The notes: generated by a model from the sequence alone, not told the origin. Shown: positions 8,239 to 17,798, counted from the stretch's first letter. The stretch is 37,557 nucleotides of DNA from Caryophanales bacterium UBA3631 (GCA_002374055.1 DFLA01000002.1:1-37557); one strand, 5' to 3'. Made by a program: numbers and translations.

Positions 8239-11200
8239 ATGCAAGATGATATTAAAAGATTTAAATTTTATTATGAGCAAACTAATGATTCTATATATCT
8301 TGATTATATTAGATTTATAGAAACGAAAGATATTAATGTTTTAAGGAATATGACTGATGAACAAGTTTTAAATTTTTTTAGATTAGAATCTAATTATGAT
8401 TATTTTGAAGATGCAGTTATGGAATTTAGATATATTTTATTGAGTAATGTTCATAATTGGTATTTGACTTGTTTTATTTTAGAAAGAAGTAGTGAACAAG
8501 ATTTTTTGAATCCTGAATTTATATCTTCTTTTAATTCTGCTCCTGAAGTAGAACTTTCTTTGTGCCTTTGCAATAAAAATAATATTTCAATGTTTATAGT
8601 GTATAAAATATTGGATAAGATTGATGAAATTAGTCCTAATGTATATAAACTTTATAGAGATATAATATTAAATAGTGAAATATATTTTAATAAGTTAATA
8701 AAATATTTAAATGTGTATAGTAGTAATATATTATTTGCTATTAGCGGTTTAACTGATAGTGATTTGATTGAAATTTATAAGAAAGAACCTAGTTTGTTTT
8801 TGAGTTTGTCATTAAATGATAAAGTTAAATTAGTTGGTCACATTAAAACTGAAGAGTGTAAAAAGTATTTTTTTGATGAATTTAAATTGGATAGTAATAT
8901 TGACTTTATTGATTCTTCTTTATATAAATATGTTGATCAGGATATATTACTTGACTATTCTTTGAAAAATAAAAAGTTATTGTTAGAATATTTTGACTAT
9001 GAACATCAATATAAATATTTAAAGGAATCCTATGAATTTTTAAATAAAAACTATAATTGGTTGTCAGGTGTTAATTGGTCTGCTGTTGAGCAATTGTTAA
9101 AGGAAGGAATTAAATTTAATATAAGATTATTATTTAGAAGTGATAATGAGTATGTTTTAAATTATGTTAAAACTCAGATAATTGATTTACCTAAGATATA
9201 TGATTTAGTGGATTATAGAAGCTTATTTCAAAGTAATTTTTTTGATAATTTTTCTGATGAAGAACTTGATTTAATAAAGAAAAAAATAGTTATTCCATGT
9301 GACGAGAATCAACTTTGTATGTTGTATAGTATTATAGAGAAAGTACAAAATGAGAAAATTTTTGAAGCCCTATTAAAGAATAGTTTTGATTATATTTTCA
9401 ATAATGGCTTGAATGTTAAGGTTAGTGTTAGTTTAGATTTTATAAAAAAATATGTTCCAGGCTCTTTAGAAAAAACTTTTATAGAAAATCTTGGACATAA
9501 GTTTCTTTTGATAGAAGATGCTTTAAATGATAAGGAAAAGTATGAAGTATTGATGGATTATTTAATGAAGTATCCAGATATATTTCAAGAATATGATGGA
9601 TATTCTTTTAAAGTAACAAGTTGTAATTTAGATTATCTTAATAGTTTATTTCCTTATTTATGTAAAGAATATAGGAAAGAATTTTATGAATTGCATGGTC
9701 AAAGTAATGTTGTTTTAGCTTATATGAAGAGTGATATTTTAAGTGATTTTTCACTAATTAGTAATTATGAGCTTTTAGAAGTTTTTGATTTTGATGAACA
9801 AAAAGAAATATTAAATGGAATGAGTTATAATCAACTTGTAAGTATAATATTTAGTGATTCTTTCAAACAACATTCTGTTTATACTGATGTTTTATTTGAA
9901 AGAAAAGAGGAGGCTATAGATTATCTTAATAGTGGTATTTTTAATGAAGATGATATATTGATTAGGTTTGCTTTTTCTACAATTTTTCAAAAAATCATGT
10001 ATTCTTATGATAATAATATTGATAGTTTTATTGATAAAATTGGTTGTAGAACATTACTCTCATTTAGTGAATATTTTAGAAAAGAATTAGATGGTGATAA
10101 ATTCTTTGATGTTTTGGGTAACCTATTGAAAAATATTGGTAATTTTAATTTTATTAGTAGTAAATTCTTGAGTTCATTAAATGATAGTGATTTTGATAAA
10201 TATCTTAAATCATCTTCATTTCCAAGTTTACTATATTCTTTATTTCAATTAAATTCTGATAAATTAAAAAATGCCTTATTTGAAAAAATAAAAACTGATA
10301 ATGTTTTGTTATATGATCCATATGTTTATACTAATCTTGATAAGTTTTTATTGTTTTTAAGTGATGATGAAAAGAATTTTATTGAAAAAATTGTTGAGAA
10401 TAATTTAATAAACTCTAAGTATTATTATTTGTTTAAAGATAAGATTGATAATGCAAGTATGGGCGCTAAAGCATCTTTTACTATTACTAATAAGTTTTTA
10501 GATGATTCAAAAATAAAAATCATAAATAAATTATATAAAAAAGATAAATATTTATTTGATAACTTAGATTATAGATTATTTACAGATGAAATATATTGTT
10601 TGGGTGATCAATTAATTATTTTATTAAATAGATATCCAGTGTTGGTTGATACTGTTTGTAAAATAATGGATAGTGCTTGTAAGAATATTTTTATTAATTT
10701 GAATAAATATTTAATTGAGAACAATTATCCTGATGATATTTATAGTGAACATATGTGGTGCCTACTATATTATTTTAAAAATTATGGATATGATTTAGGT
10801 AGTATTAATAATTATGATAATAATAGTTTATTAGGATATCTTGAGGAAAGAATGTATTTATTATTAAAGAATACTATTAACAAAGATTTGAAACGTCCAT
10901 TAATTCAAGAGGAATATATTAATGCTAATTATGATATTAATTATTATAGTAGAAAATATAAAATGTTAGATGACTTATTTAAATCATCAACTGATATTGA
11001 GAAAATGCAAGATTTGTTTTTTGCTAAATATTTTGGATTACATGGTAGTATCATTCGTAGTTTTATATATTCTTATGGAACTAATTATGAGGATATACAA
11101 AATATTGTTGATACAAATATTCCTTATAAGTATATATCTTTAATAAATAAGGTGTTGTCTATTAGTGATATAGATTTAATGAAAGAATTATATGCTAAAA

Positions 11201-12264
11201 ATAGTATTTTTTATGATACTAGTGATTATATTCAAATAACAAAAACTTTAGATAGGGCATATAATAAAGTTGTTGTTGGTGATGCAACTAATGATTGTAT
11301 GGTTGAAAATCATACGTTTTCTGTAAATGGTAGAGATATTAATACAAATGTTACTATTTTAGGTGAAGAGGGTATTTTTGTTCATAGTACTGATGCTTAT
11401 GGAAGTTTAAAGTTAATTGATAATGATTATTTTTATTCTTGGCAATATAATTCTAATACAGCAAATAATGGAATTTGTACTTGTTATATTACAAACTCTA
11501 ATCAAGGTTCAGCTCCGGTAAAAGGTGCAGGTGTATTGTTTGGTTTTAGAAATGTTAGTGAGGAATCTATTGCTGTGTATGCTCCATATGATATTATTTC
11601 AGTAAATACTGGAATAAAAATTTTAAATTTGAGAGATGAATTAAAAATGAGACTTGATAAAATACCTAGTTTTACTCGTCACACTCATAATGAATTTGTT
11701 TTATATCGGAGAGATAAAAAAACTGATTCAGATTATCCTTGTTTAATGCCTACTTCGATTGTAATATATGAAGATATGTCTGATTCAATTAAAGAAAATT
11801 CTTTCAAGGCTATTGAAGATTTTAAGAAACATGGTATTGAATTAGAAGTTGTTTATAGAGATAGAAAAAAAATTGTTAGTGATGAAATGAATAAAATTGA
11901 AATTTATATTCAGGAATATTATAAAACTAATGATTTAACTTTATTAGCAAATATTATTGATAAATATGAGACTAATATATGTGGTTGCGATTTTATAGAT
12001 ATTGATAAAGATATTTTATTTAAAACTGACATGGTTAAACAAGTTTTAATTGATACATTATGTGATATTGAGAATAATAATGAAATGGAAAGATTTGAAG
12101 AGTTTATTGATATTTTAGAAAAAGAAAATTATAAATTTAAAATTATAGAGGAAAATCTTGCTAATAGAGCACATACTTTTGTTTTGTATGATAGTATTAA
12201 GGGTAAAATAGAGAATGTGAGAAAGACATTGTATGGTGGAGATGTTTATGGATTTAGAAAGTAG
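8239..12264 (+). CDS. Giant 1341-aa protein of unknown function, effector-like
   Basis: I cannot assign a known family. Residues 1 to about 1000 are Leu/Asn/Asp/Lys-rich helical segments of 25-40 residues (for example DQDILLDYSLKNKKLLLEYF), suggesting an alpha-solenoid. Residues from about 1015 to 1260 look like a different, mixed alpha/beta domain with GVLFGFRNVSEESIAVYAPYD, TRHTHNEFVLYRR and MPTSIVIYEDM; similar arrangements occur in large uncharacterised Firmicute proteins, as far as I recall. There is no signal peptide or membrane segment, so it is cytosolic or leaves by an unusual route. ATG 8239 is preferred because the -10 box lies immediately before the alternative TTG at 8197. Codons favour AAA and GAA more than the neighbours. 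It overlaps the next gene by 17 nt. Confidence 0.8.
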   Translation: MQDDIKRFKFYYEQTNDSIYLDYIRFIETKDINVLRNMTDEQVLNFFRLESNYDYFEDAVMEFRYILLSNVHNWYLTCFILERSSEQDFLNPEFISSFNSAPEVELSLCLCNKNNISMFIVYKILDKIDEISPNVYKLYRDIILNSEIYFNKLIKYLNVYSSNILFAISGLTDSDLIEIYKKEPSLFLSLSLNDKVKLVGHIKTEECKKYFFDEFKLDSNIDFIDSSLYKYVDQDILLDYSLKNKKLLLEYFDYEHQYKYLKESYEFLNKNYNWLSGVNWSAVEQLLKEGIKFNIRLLFRSDNEYVLNYVKTQIIDLPKIYDLVDYRSLFQSNFFDNFSDEELDLIKKKIVIPCDENQLCMLYSIIEKVQNEKIFEALLKNSFDYIFNNGLNVKVSVSLDFIKKYVPGSLEKTFIENLGHKFLLIEDALNDKEKYEVLMDYLMKYPDIFQEYDGYSFKVTSCNLDYLNSLFPYLCKEYRKEFYELHGQSNVVLAYMKSDILSDFSLISNYELLEVFDFDEQKEILNGMSYNQLVSIIFSDSFKQHSVYTDVLFERKEEAIDYLNSGIFNEDDILIRFAFSTIFQKIMYSYDNNIDSFIDKIGCRTLLSFSEYFRKELDGDKFFDVLGNLLKNIGNFNFISSKFLSSLNDSDFDKYLKSSSFPSLLYSLFQLNSDKLKNALFEKIKTDNVLLYDPYVYTNLDKFLLFLSDDEKNFIEKIVENNLINSKYYYLFKDKIDNASMGAKASFTITNKFLDDSKIKIINKLYKKDKYLFDNLDYRLFTDEIYCLGDQLIILLNRYPVLVDTVCKIMDSACKNIFINLNKYLIENNYPDDIYSEHMWCLLYYFKNYGYDLGSINNYDNNSLLGYLEERMYLLLKNTINKDLKRPLIQEEYINANYDINYYSRKYKMLDDLFKSSTDIEKMQDLFFAKYFGLHGSIIRSFIYSYGTNYEDIQNIVDTNIPYKYISLINKVLSISDIDLMKELYAKNSIFYDTSDYIQITKTLDRAYNKVVVGDATNDCMVENHTFSVNGRDINTNVTILGEEGIFVHSTDAYGSLKLIDNDYFYSWQYNSNTANNGICTCYITNSNQGSAPVKGAGVLFGFRNVSEESIAVYAPYDIISVNTGIKILNLRDELKMRLDKIPSFTRHTHNEFVLYRRDKKTDSDYPCLMPTSIVIYEDMSDSIKENSFKAIEDFKKHGIELEVVYRDRKKIVSDEMNKIEIYIQEYYKTNDLTLLANIIDKYETNICGCDFIDIDKDILFKTDMVKQVLIDTLCDIENNNEMERFEEFIDILEKENYKFKIIEENLANRAHTFVLYDSIKGKIENVRKTLYGGDVYGFRK

Positions 12265-12604
12265 ATTAGATAAGTCTGTTGATATGTTGAATAATTTTTT
12301 TAATGAAGAAATTCACGCTGTTTTTTTGAATTTGAATGATAATAATGTTTTAGTTAATAATGATTCAAAAAAATTAATACATTTTTTTATTAAAAAAGGT
12401 GATTTGAATAATATTAAAGCTAAATTAGAAGATTATCTTGGTATTGAAATTAATAATTTAAAAAAGTTGCGTAGTGTTGATTCTTATTGGTTTTATGAAT
12501 TTGATTTTAATTATGATAATCTATTAAAGTTAAAGGATAAATATTGTTATATTTATATTGATAATGTTGAAAATGATGGAGATATATCTAGTTTATTAGA
12601 TTGA
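12248..12604 (+). CDS. Small acidic unknown protein coupled to the giant protein
   Basis: About 118 aa, strongly acidic, Asn/Asp-rich; not recognised. It begins MDLESRLDKSVDMLNNFF and ends in an acidic tail (NVENDGDISSLLD). The start at 12248 is preceded by GGTGGAG; ATG codons at 12233 and 12242 are in-frame alternatives. It overlaps the end of the 1341-aa gene by 17 nt in another frame, so it is translated from the same mRNA by coupling. Size, acidity and position behind a large protein are what an immunity or chaperone partner would look like, but that is inference. Confidence 0.65.
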   Translation: MDLESRLDKSVDMLNNFFNEEIHAVFLNLNDNNVLVNNDSKKLIHFFIKKGDLNNIKAKLEDYLGIEINNLKKLRSVDSYWFYEFDFNYDNLLKLKDKYCYIYIDNVENDGDISSLLD

Positions 12605-12769
12605 TTTTTTACTAAATGATAAATTTTAGATATTTTATATCTTCTTCTATATCTTAGTTGGTGTGAAAGTAGATTTTTAGATAATGTTATGTGTTATTTA
12701 TTGTGATTTTTATGTATTTGTGTAATTCTATGAATAGGAACTTTTGAGGATTTATTTGGAGGATATGTT

Positions 12770-13726
12770 ATGGATATAAAAAAATATATAATAGAAAATA
12801 GGAAAGATGTATTAAGTGAAGATAAGTTAGTTGAATTTAAGAGATTAATAAAAGAAAAATATAATGTAGATTTACCTAAAGATTATATTGATTTTTTAGG
12901 AAAAACTAATGGTTTTTGGTTTCAAGGCTGTGAGAGAATATTTGGCTTTGATACAAATAATAGTGTTATCGAGGAAACTGATGAACTTAAAGAAATGATG
13001 TTAGAATGGGAGACTGTTGATATAAGTACTTTCGAGGATTTTGTTGTTTTAGGTACAATATATGAACATGGATATCTTATTTATTTAAATAAGAGCAAAT
13101 ATTATGTTTTGGTAGAAGACTTATTTAATGATTTTACTTTGGACGGTAGAGATGAAAAACTTTTAAAGATTAATAATATCTATGATGTTTTTATATATTA
13201 TGATTATAATGTCGGTGATAAAGTATTTGAAAAAGAATACAAAAAAATATTTTCTTCAGAAAATGAAAAAGAAGAAAAGTTAGAAAATTACAAACAAGAA
13301 ATGAAAGAATCTATAAATAAACTTACACAAGATTCGTTTACAAATAATGCAATACTTAAGGAAGTTGTTATTGATCAAAATTATTTAGATATTTTAAAGT
13401 CAGAGTATAAGCAAGTTAAAGTTTCTAATGTTATGTATATTTATGGAATTGGTGTCAATTTTAAAATTTATATAAACTTTGAATCTAAGCAAATGGAAAT
13501 TATAAGGGATGATAAAATTCAAACTAGACTTTTTGAAGGACCATATGATAACACGATTACAAATGTTATTGATCGTAAAAATTATTTTGTTATTGTGACT
13601 GATAGTAAATATGTAGAACCAATTATTCTTGATAAGAAATTATTAACTAGCAATGAAATTAAGAAAATAAAGAATATGTTAGGCAACAATATGTTTAAGG
13701 CATTTTTTGATAAGTTTAAAATTTAA
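12770..13726 (+). CDS. SUKH (SMI1/KNR4) domain protein
   Basis: This 318-aa protein has an N-terminal SUKH domain at about residues 20-145: YNVDLPKDYIDFLGKTNGF, RIFGFDT and the aromatic-rich YLIYLNKSKYYVLVEDLFN segment are the SMI1/KNR4 signature. Residues 150-318 form a second domain I do not recognise, starting with a charged helix (KEEKLENYKQEMKESINK). SUKH proteins are common immunity proteins in bacterial polymorphic toxin systems, though some have other roles. It starts at ATG after TTTGGAGG, 165 nt behind the small acidic gene; the spacer holds no clear terminator and only weak promoter-like sequence. Composition is A-rich like the two genes before it. Confidence 0.75.
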   Translation: MDIKKYIIENRKDVLSEDKLVEFKRLIKEKYNVDLPKDYIDFLGKTNGFWFQGCERIFGFDTNNSVIEETDELKEMMLEWETVDISTFEDFVVLGTIYEHGYLIYLNKSKYYVLVEDLFNDFTLDGRDEKLLKINNIYDVFIYYDYNVGDKVFEKEYKKIFSSENEKEEKLENYKQEMKESINKLTQDSFTNNAILKEVVIDQNYLDILKSEYKQVKVSNVMYIYGIGVNFKIYINFESKQMEIIRDDKIQTRLFEGPYDNTITNVIDRKNYFVIVTDSKYVEPIILDKKLLTSNEIKKIKNMLGNNMFKAFFDKFKI

Positions 13727-13752
13727 GAATTTATGTATAAATTTCTCTTTTT
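13726..13752 (+). terminator. Weak terminator-like hairpin before sigG
   Basis: AGAATTTAT and ATAAATTTCT form an inverted repeat with a very short centre, followed by CTTTTT. It would end SUKH transcripts inefficiently. Confidence 0.4.
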
Positions 13753-13784
13753 GTATCAATATGATTACGAAAGGAGATTTTTTT

Positions 13785-14561
13785 ATGGCACGTCATAAAG
13801 TAGAGATTTGTGGCGTGAATACTGCGAATATTAAAGTTTTAAGTAATGAAGAGATGGTTGAATTATTTAAGAGGTATAAGTCTGGTGATAAGTTTGCTAA
13901 AGAGGCTATAATTAATGGTAATTTGAAGTTGGTTTTAAGTATTCTTCGTAAGTATAATAATAGAGTGGAGAATATGGATGATTTGTTTCAAGTTGGATGT
14001 GTTGGTTTGATAAAGGCAATTGATAATTTTGATTTATCTCATGGTGTTATGTTTAGTACATATGCGGTTCCAATGATTTTGGGTGAGGTTAAGAGATATT
14101 TAAGGGATAATAATAGTGTTAGAATTGCTCGTAGTATTAAAGATACTGCTTATAAGGCTTTAAAGAAAAAAGAGGAGTTAACAAATGAATTAGGGCGTGA
14201 ACCTAGCGTTTTGGAGATTTCTCGAGAGTTAGGATTAAGTGAGTATGAAGTTGGCAATGCAATGGATTCTATGAAGGATACTATTAGTATGTTTGAGCCT
14301 ATTTATAATGATGGTGGAGATACTATTTATCTTGCTGATCAGTTGAGTGATACGAAGGGTAATGCTTATGAGGTTGATGCTCATATTGAGTTGAAGGATG
14401 CTATGAATAAGTTAAAGGATAGGGAAAGATATGTTATAATGCAAAGATATATAATTGGTAAAACTCAAATGGAGTTATCCGAAGAAATTGGAATTAGTCA
14501 AGCACAAATTTCTAGGTTAGAAAAGAGTGGTTTGGAAAGTTTGAAAAAAATGATTGATTAA
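13785..14561 (+). CDS. sigG: Forespore RNA polymerase sigma factor SigG
   Basis: 258 aa (B. subtilis SigG has 260). The N-terminus ARHKVEICGVNTANIKVL is diagnostic of SigG rather than SigF. Region 2 holds NGNLKLVLSIL, DDLFQVGCVGLIKAIDNFD and FSTYAVPMILGEVKRYLRDNN; region 4 holds REPSVLEI, RERYVIMQRYIIGKTQMELSEEIGISQAQISRLE with the -35-binding helix. It directs late forespore gene expression, so the host should have a sporulation programme. Start is ATG 13785 after AAAGGAG, not the upstream frame start at 13707. TGTATA (13734-13739) and CAATATGA (13757-13764) with a 17-nt gap could be a forespore-type promoter, a weak suggestion. The next gene is ylmC-like, as in B. subtilis. Confidence 0.93.
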   Translation: MARHKVEICGVNTANIKVLSNEEMVELFKRYKSGDKFAKEAIINGNLKLVLSILRKYNNRVENMDDLFQVGCVGLIKAIDNFDLSHGVMFSTYAVPMILGEVKRYLRDNNSVRIARSIKDTAYKALKKKEELTNELGREPSVLEISRELGLSEYEVGNAMDSMKDTISMFEPIYNDGGDTIYLADQLSDTKGNAYEVDAHIELKDAMNKLKDRERYVIMQRYIIGKTQMELSEEIGISQAQISRLEKSGLESLKKMID

Positions 14562-14606
14562 AGTATTTTTATTTATTTTTTTTATAAGATTATATTAGGT
14601 GATTAT

Positions 14607-14837
14607 ATGAGACTTTCTGATTTACAGGATAAAGATATTATTAATATTAATGATGGCAAGAGGATTGGAAGTATTATTGATGTTTTAATTTCTGAAAATG
14701 GTGAGATGGTTAGTTTTATTGTTGATAGTGGTAGATTTTTTTCTAAGTTTTCTAGTCATGGTGAAATTGAGGTAAAGTGGAGTGATGTAAAAAAAATTGG
14801 TGATGATGTAATACTTGTAAGTATTAAAGATTTGTGA
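14607..14837 (+). CDS. ylmC: PRC-barrel protein, YlmC/YmxH family
   Basis: This 76-aa protein is a single PRC-barrel: MRLSDLQDKDIININDGKRIGSI, DVLISENGEMVSFIVD and the EVKWSDVKKIGDDVILV end are family features. B. subtilis places ylmC downstream of sigG, and the order here agrees. Members are linked to sporulation but lack a defined biochemical role. Start follows TTAGGTGAT. It is 45 nt behind sigG and probably cotranscribed. Confidence 0.88.
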   Translation: MRLSDLQDKDIININDGKRIGSIIDVLISENGEMVSFIVDSGRFFSKFSSHGEIEVKWSDVKKIGDDVILVSIKDL

Positions 14838-14859
14838 TATTATTTATTTGGTGATGTTT

Positions 14860-15864
14860 ATGAAAAAAATTAGTATTAATATGTTAAGTAGCGCTGATAA
14901 GGTTGCTGGTCAGGGTGTAGGAAGTGCTTATCTTGAGCAAGTAAATTTGGTTCGTGAGGGAGCATCTGATTTATTTGATATTTATATAAATAGCCGTAAG
15001 AAGTGTGATATTGTTCATGTTCATACTGTTGATTTATGGAATTATTTTAGGATGAAAAAGGGTGTCAGTGTGTGTTATGTTCATTTTTTACCTGATACTT
15101 TGGATGGTAGTATAAAGTTGCCTGGTTTTGCTTTTAATATTTTTAAAAAGTATGTTACTAAGTTTTATAATAAAGCGGATCATTTAGTTGTTGTTAATCC
15201 TATTTTTATTGATGATTTAGTTAAGTTTGGTATAGATAGAGAAAAAATTACTTATATTCCTAATTATGTTTCTCGTGAGAAGTTTTATAAGAAAGATGCA
15301 TCTCTTATTAGAGAAAAATATAATATTAGTAAGGACGCTTTTGTTGTTTTAGGTGTAGGTCAGGTTCAAACAAGAAAAGGCGTTATGGATTTTATCGATG
15401 TTGCGAATAAGATGCCTGATACTACTTTTGTTTGGTGTGGTGGATTTAGTTTTGGTAGAATTACTGATGGTTATGATGAGTTAAAGAAGATTTATGAAAA
15501 CCCTCCAAAGAATGTAATTTTTACTGGTATTGTACCTAGGGAAGAAATGAATGATATGTATAATATGGCTGATGTATTATTCATGCCAAGTTATAATGAA
15601 TTGTTCCCTATGTCTATTTTGGAGGCAATTAATTCAAGTAAGCCATTATTATTAAGGGATTTGGATTTGTACAAGGATATTCTTTTTGAAAAGTATATGA
15701 AGGGTACTAGTAATGATGAATTTGTTTCTAAATTGAATGATTTAAAAAATGATAAGAAAATTTATGATAAATATTCTAAGTTGTCTAATGAAATAAGTGA
15801 GTTTTATAGTAAGGAACATGTTTTAGAAATTTGGAAGGAATTTTATCAAAGTATTGTTAAATAA
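14860..15864 (+). CDS. GT4-family glycosyltransferase, probably glycolipid anchor synthesis (LafB/CpoA-like)
   Basis: This 334-aa GT-B enzyme opens with KISINMLSSADKVAGQGVGSAYLEQVNL and has DIVHVHTVDLWNYF, VCYVHFLPDTLDGSIKLPG, LGVGQVQTRKGVMDF and the GT4 donor-site stretch MADVLFMPSYNELFPMSILEAINS with the E(x7)E-type glutamates. The N-terminal pattern is close to what I remember of diglycosyl-diacylglycerol synthases (LafB/CpoA) that build the lipoteichoic acid anchor, but the acceptor is inferred. ATG 14860 is chosen because GGTGAT precedes it by 6 nt. A terminator overlaps its end. Confidence 0.75.
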   Translation: MKKISINMLSSADKVAGQGVGSAYLEQVNLVREGASDLFDIYINSRKKCDIVHVHTVDLWNYFRMKKGVSVCYVHFLPDTLDGSIKLPGFAFNIFKKYVTKFYNKADHLVVVNPIFIDDLVKFGIDREKITYIPNYVSREKFYKKDASLIREKYNISKDAFVVLGVGQVQTRKGVMDFIDVANKMPDTTFVWCGGFSFGRITDGYDELKKIYENPPKNVIFTGIVPREEMNDMYNMADVLFMPSYNELFPMSILEAINSSKPLLLRDLDLYKDILFEKYMKGTSNDEFVSKLNDLKNDKKIYDKYSKLSNEISEFYSKEHVLEIWKEFYQSIVK

Positions 15865-15897
15865 CATATTGAATAAATATGTTTTTTTCTTTATAAT
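15863..15897 (+). promoter_or_regulatory. Overlapping terminator (upstream gene) and promoter (apbE)
   Basis: AACATATT, loop GAATA, AATATGTT and a T run (15863-15888) end the glycosyltransferase transcript. TTGAAT (15869-15874) inside that hairpin, 17 nt, then TATAAT (15892-15897) form the promoter of the flavinylation cluster. Confidence 0.75.
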
Positions 15898-15913
15898 TAT
15901 TAATGGTGAGATA

Positions 15914-16900
15914 ATGAAGAAGTATTTAGGAATTATAGGTTTTATAGTTATTATTTTATTATTTTGTATTTATTTTTTATTTAATAATAAATTGGATTTG
16001 TATAGTAAAGATTTATTTTATATGGATACAATCATTAATGTTAAGTTTTATTCAGATAATAAGGATAAGGCTAATGAGATAATGGCTGGTATTGATGATA
16101 TTTATCGTGAGTATCATGAGTTAACTGATAGATATAATAGTTATGATGGAGTTAATAATGTTTATTATATTAATCATAATGATTCTAAGAGTGAAGAGAT
16201 TATTCTTGATAGTAGATTATATGACATGATTAAGTATGCTTATGATTTTGGAAAGTCTAATGATTTATTTGATATTAATATGGGCGGAGTCATTGATGTT
16301 TGGAAGAAGTATCGAGATAAAGGTGAAGGTATTCCTAGTATTGATGAGTTGAAGAAGGCTAATAAACGTCATGATATTGTTTTGTTAGGTGATAATAAGA
16401 TAAAAAATAATCATCCTAATATTGATTTAGGTGGTGTTAGTAAAGGATATACTACAGAGGTTGTTTCTAAGTATTTAAGGGATAATGGTATTAAGTATTT
16501 CTTAATAAATGCTGGTGGAAATGTAAGTGCAGGTGATGCATATCTTAAGGATTATTATAAGATAGGTATTCAAAGCCCTGATGGCAATGGTGTTATAGGT
16601 GTTTTAAAGGGAACTAATATAAGTGTTGTTACTAGTGGTGGTTATGAGAGAAATTATGAATATGAGGGGCATATGTATCATCATATTATTAATCCTAATA
16701 CATTGTTTCCATCTGAATATATGAAGAGTGTCACTGTTATTTCAAGTGATAGTGGTCTTAGTGATATGTTATCTACTACTTTGTTTTTAATGGATGTTGA
16801 TGATGGTTTGGAATTTTTAAAAAATTATGATGCAGAGGCAATATTTGTAATGAATGATAATAGTATTGTTAAGAGTGAAGGTTTTAGTAAGTATGAATAA
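15914..16900 (+). CDS. apbE: FAD:protein FMN transferase
   Basis: 328 aa. ApbE attaches FMN from FAD to a Thr or Ser of extracytoplasmic flavoproteins. Residues 5-25 form one membrane anchor (LGIIGFIVIILLFCIYFLF), so the enzyme faces outside. Family motifs: LFYMDTIINVKFY, FDINMGGVIDVW, IDLGGVSKGYTTEVV, YHHIINPNT and SDSGLSDMLSTTLFLM, the last with the Mg-binding Asp. ATG 15914 follows GGTGAG. The acceptor protein is probably the FMN-binding lipoprotein encoded three genes on. It overlaps the next gene by 8 nt. Confidence 0.93.
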   Translation: MKKYLGIIGFIVIILLFCIYFLFNNKLDLYSKDLFYMDTIINVKFYSDNKDKANEIMAGIDDIYREYHELTDRYNSYDGVNNVYYINHNDSKSEEIILDSRLYDMIKYAYDFGKSNDLFDINMGGVIDVWKKYRDKGEGIPSIDELKKANKRHDIVLLGDNKIKNNHPNIDLGGVSKGYTTEVVSKYLRDNGIKYFLINAGGNVSAGDAYLKDYYKIGIQSPDGNGVIGVLKGTNISVVTSGGYERNYEYEGHMYHHIINPNTLFPSEYMKSVTVISSDSGLSDMLSTTLFLMDVDDGLEFLKNYDAEAIFVMNDNSIVKSEGFSKYE

Positions 16901-17246
16901 AAGTGATATTAAGTTAGTTATTATATTATTGTTTATTTCTATTGTTGGTGTTTTATGTTTTAGATTTTTTTCTAAAAAAGGCGAAAGTGCTTATGTTTAT
17001 CATGATGGGAATCTTGTTTTAACTATTGATCTTAATATTGATAATGATTATGTTGTTGCTGGCGATTTGGGGGATGTTTTAATAGTTGTTCGTGATGGAA
17101 AAATAAAGGTAGAGGATGAGACTAGTCCTTTGCATTTGTGTTCTTTACAAGGGTTTGTTTCTGATAGTAATGAAAGTATTGTTTGTTTACCTAATAAGGT
17201 TGTTATTAATATTGGTGGTAGTGATTTAGATGCGGTGGTGAAGTAA
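16893..17246 (+). CDS. NusG domain II (NusG_II) family protein
   Basis: This 117-aa protein has one N-terminal membrane segment (IKLVIILLFISIVGVLCFRFF) and an outside beta domain. HLCSLQGFVSDSNESIVCLPNKVVINI, with two Cys and the VCLPN motif, is the signature of NusG_II domain proteins. In Firmicutes these occur next to ApbE, Gx transporters and FMN-binding proteins in extracytoplasmic electron transfer clusters; the molecular role is not established. The start at 16893 overlaps apbE, and its TAA shares an A with the next ATG. Confidence 0.82.
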   Translation: MNKSDIKLVIILLFISIVGVLCFRFFSKKGESAYVYHDGNLVLTIDLNIDNDYVVAGDLGDVLIVVRDGKIKVEDETSPLHLCSLQGFVSDSNESIVCLPNKVVINIGGSDLDAVVK

Positions 17247-17743
17247 TGAAAAAGTATACAAGACTTGTTATGCTTTTATCTATGTCTATAGTTTTAAGTA
17301 TAATTGAGAGTTTTATTCCATTGTTTAATGGATTTATTCCTGGATTGAAATTAGGTTTAGCTAATATAATTGTTTTAATTGTATTATATAAGTATAGTTT
17401 TAAGGATGTCTTATTTGTTTCTATTTTAAGGGTATTTGTTGTTGGTATTATGAGAACAGGACTTTTTAGTGTTAATTTCTTTTTTAGTTTGTCTGGTGCT
17501 TTGTTTAGTTCTATAAGTATGTTTTTAGTTAAGAAAACTAAGTTATCTATGATAGGAGTTAGTGTTGTTGGTTCTATATTTCATAGTGTTGGTCAGGTAT
17601 TAATAGCTGTTTTGTTTTTAAAGAATAGTAATATGTTTTATTATCTTCCTTGGCTATTATTATTTTCTATTCCAACAGGTTTATTTATAGGTTATGTTAG
17701 TAAAATTTTATTGAATGAATTGGAAGATAAAGTGAATTTTTAG
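17246..17743 (+). CDS. Gx transporter family protein (heptaprenyl diphosphate synthase component I-like)
   Basis: This 165-aa membrane protein has about five helices. Family features: MLLSMSIVLSIIESFIP at the N-terminus, GFIPGLKLGLANIIVLI with the Gly-rich 'PGlKlGLANi' motif, and LLFSIPTGLFIGYVSKIL at the end. The Pfam family is called component I of heptaprenyl diphosphate synthase, but it looks like an ECF-like S-component carrier; substrate unknown, possibly a flavin or quinone precursor. It overlaps the preceding stop by 1 nt. Confidence 0.82.
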   Translation: MKKYTRLVMLLSMSIVLSIIESFIPLFNGFIPGLKLGLANIIVLIVLYKYSFKDVLFVSILRVFVVGIMRTGLFSVNFFFSLSGALFSSISMFLVKKTKLSMIGVSVVGSIFHSVGQVLIAVLFLKNSNMFYYLPWLLLFSIPTGLFIGYVSKILLNELEDKVNF

Positions 17744-17745
17744 TA

Positions 17746-17774
17746 TTTACTTTATTTTTTAAATTTTATATAAT
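17746..17774 (+). promoter_or_regulatory. Separate promoter of the FMN-binding lipoprotein
   Basis: TTTACT (17746-17751), 17 nt, TATAAT (17769-17774), 24 nt before the ATG; it would let the lipoprotein be made in excess over the operon. Confidence 0.65.
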
Positions 17775-17798
17775 ATTTATATAGGGTAGGAGGATTAT

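Noticed and set aside
12605..12769. A hidden gene or RNA between the acidic protein and the SUKH gene
   Set aside because: No reading frame with a ribosome site, no convincing promoter and no hairpin with a T run were found.
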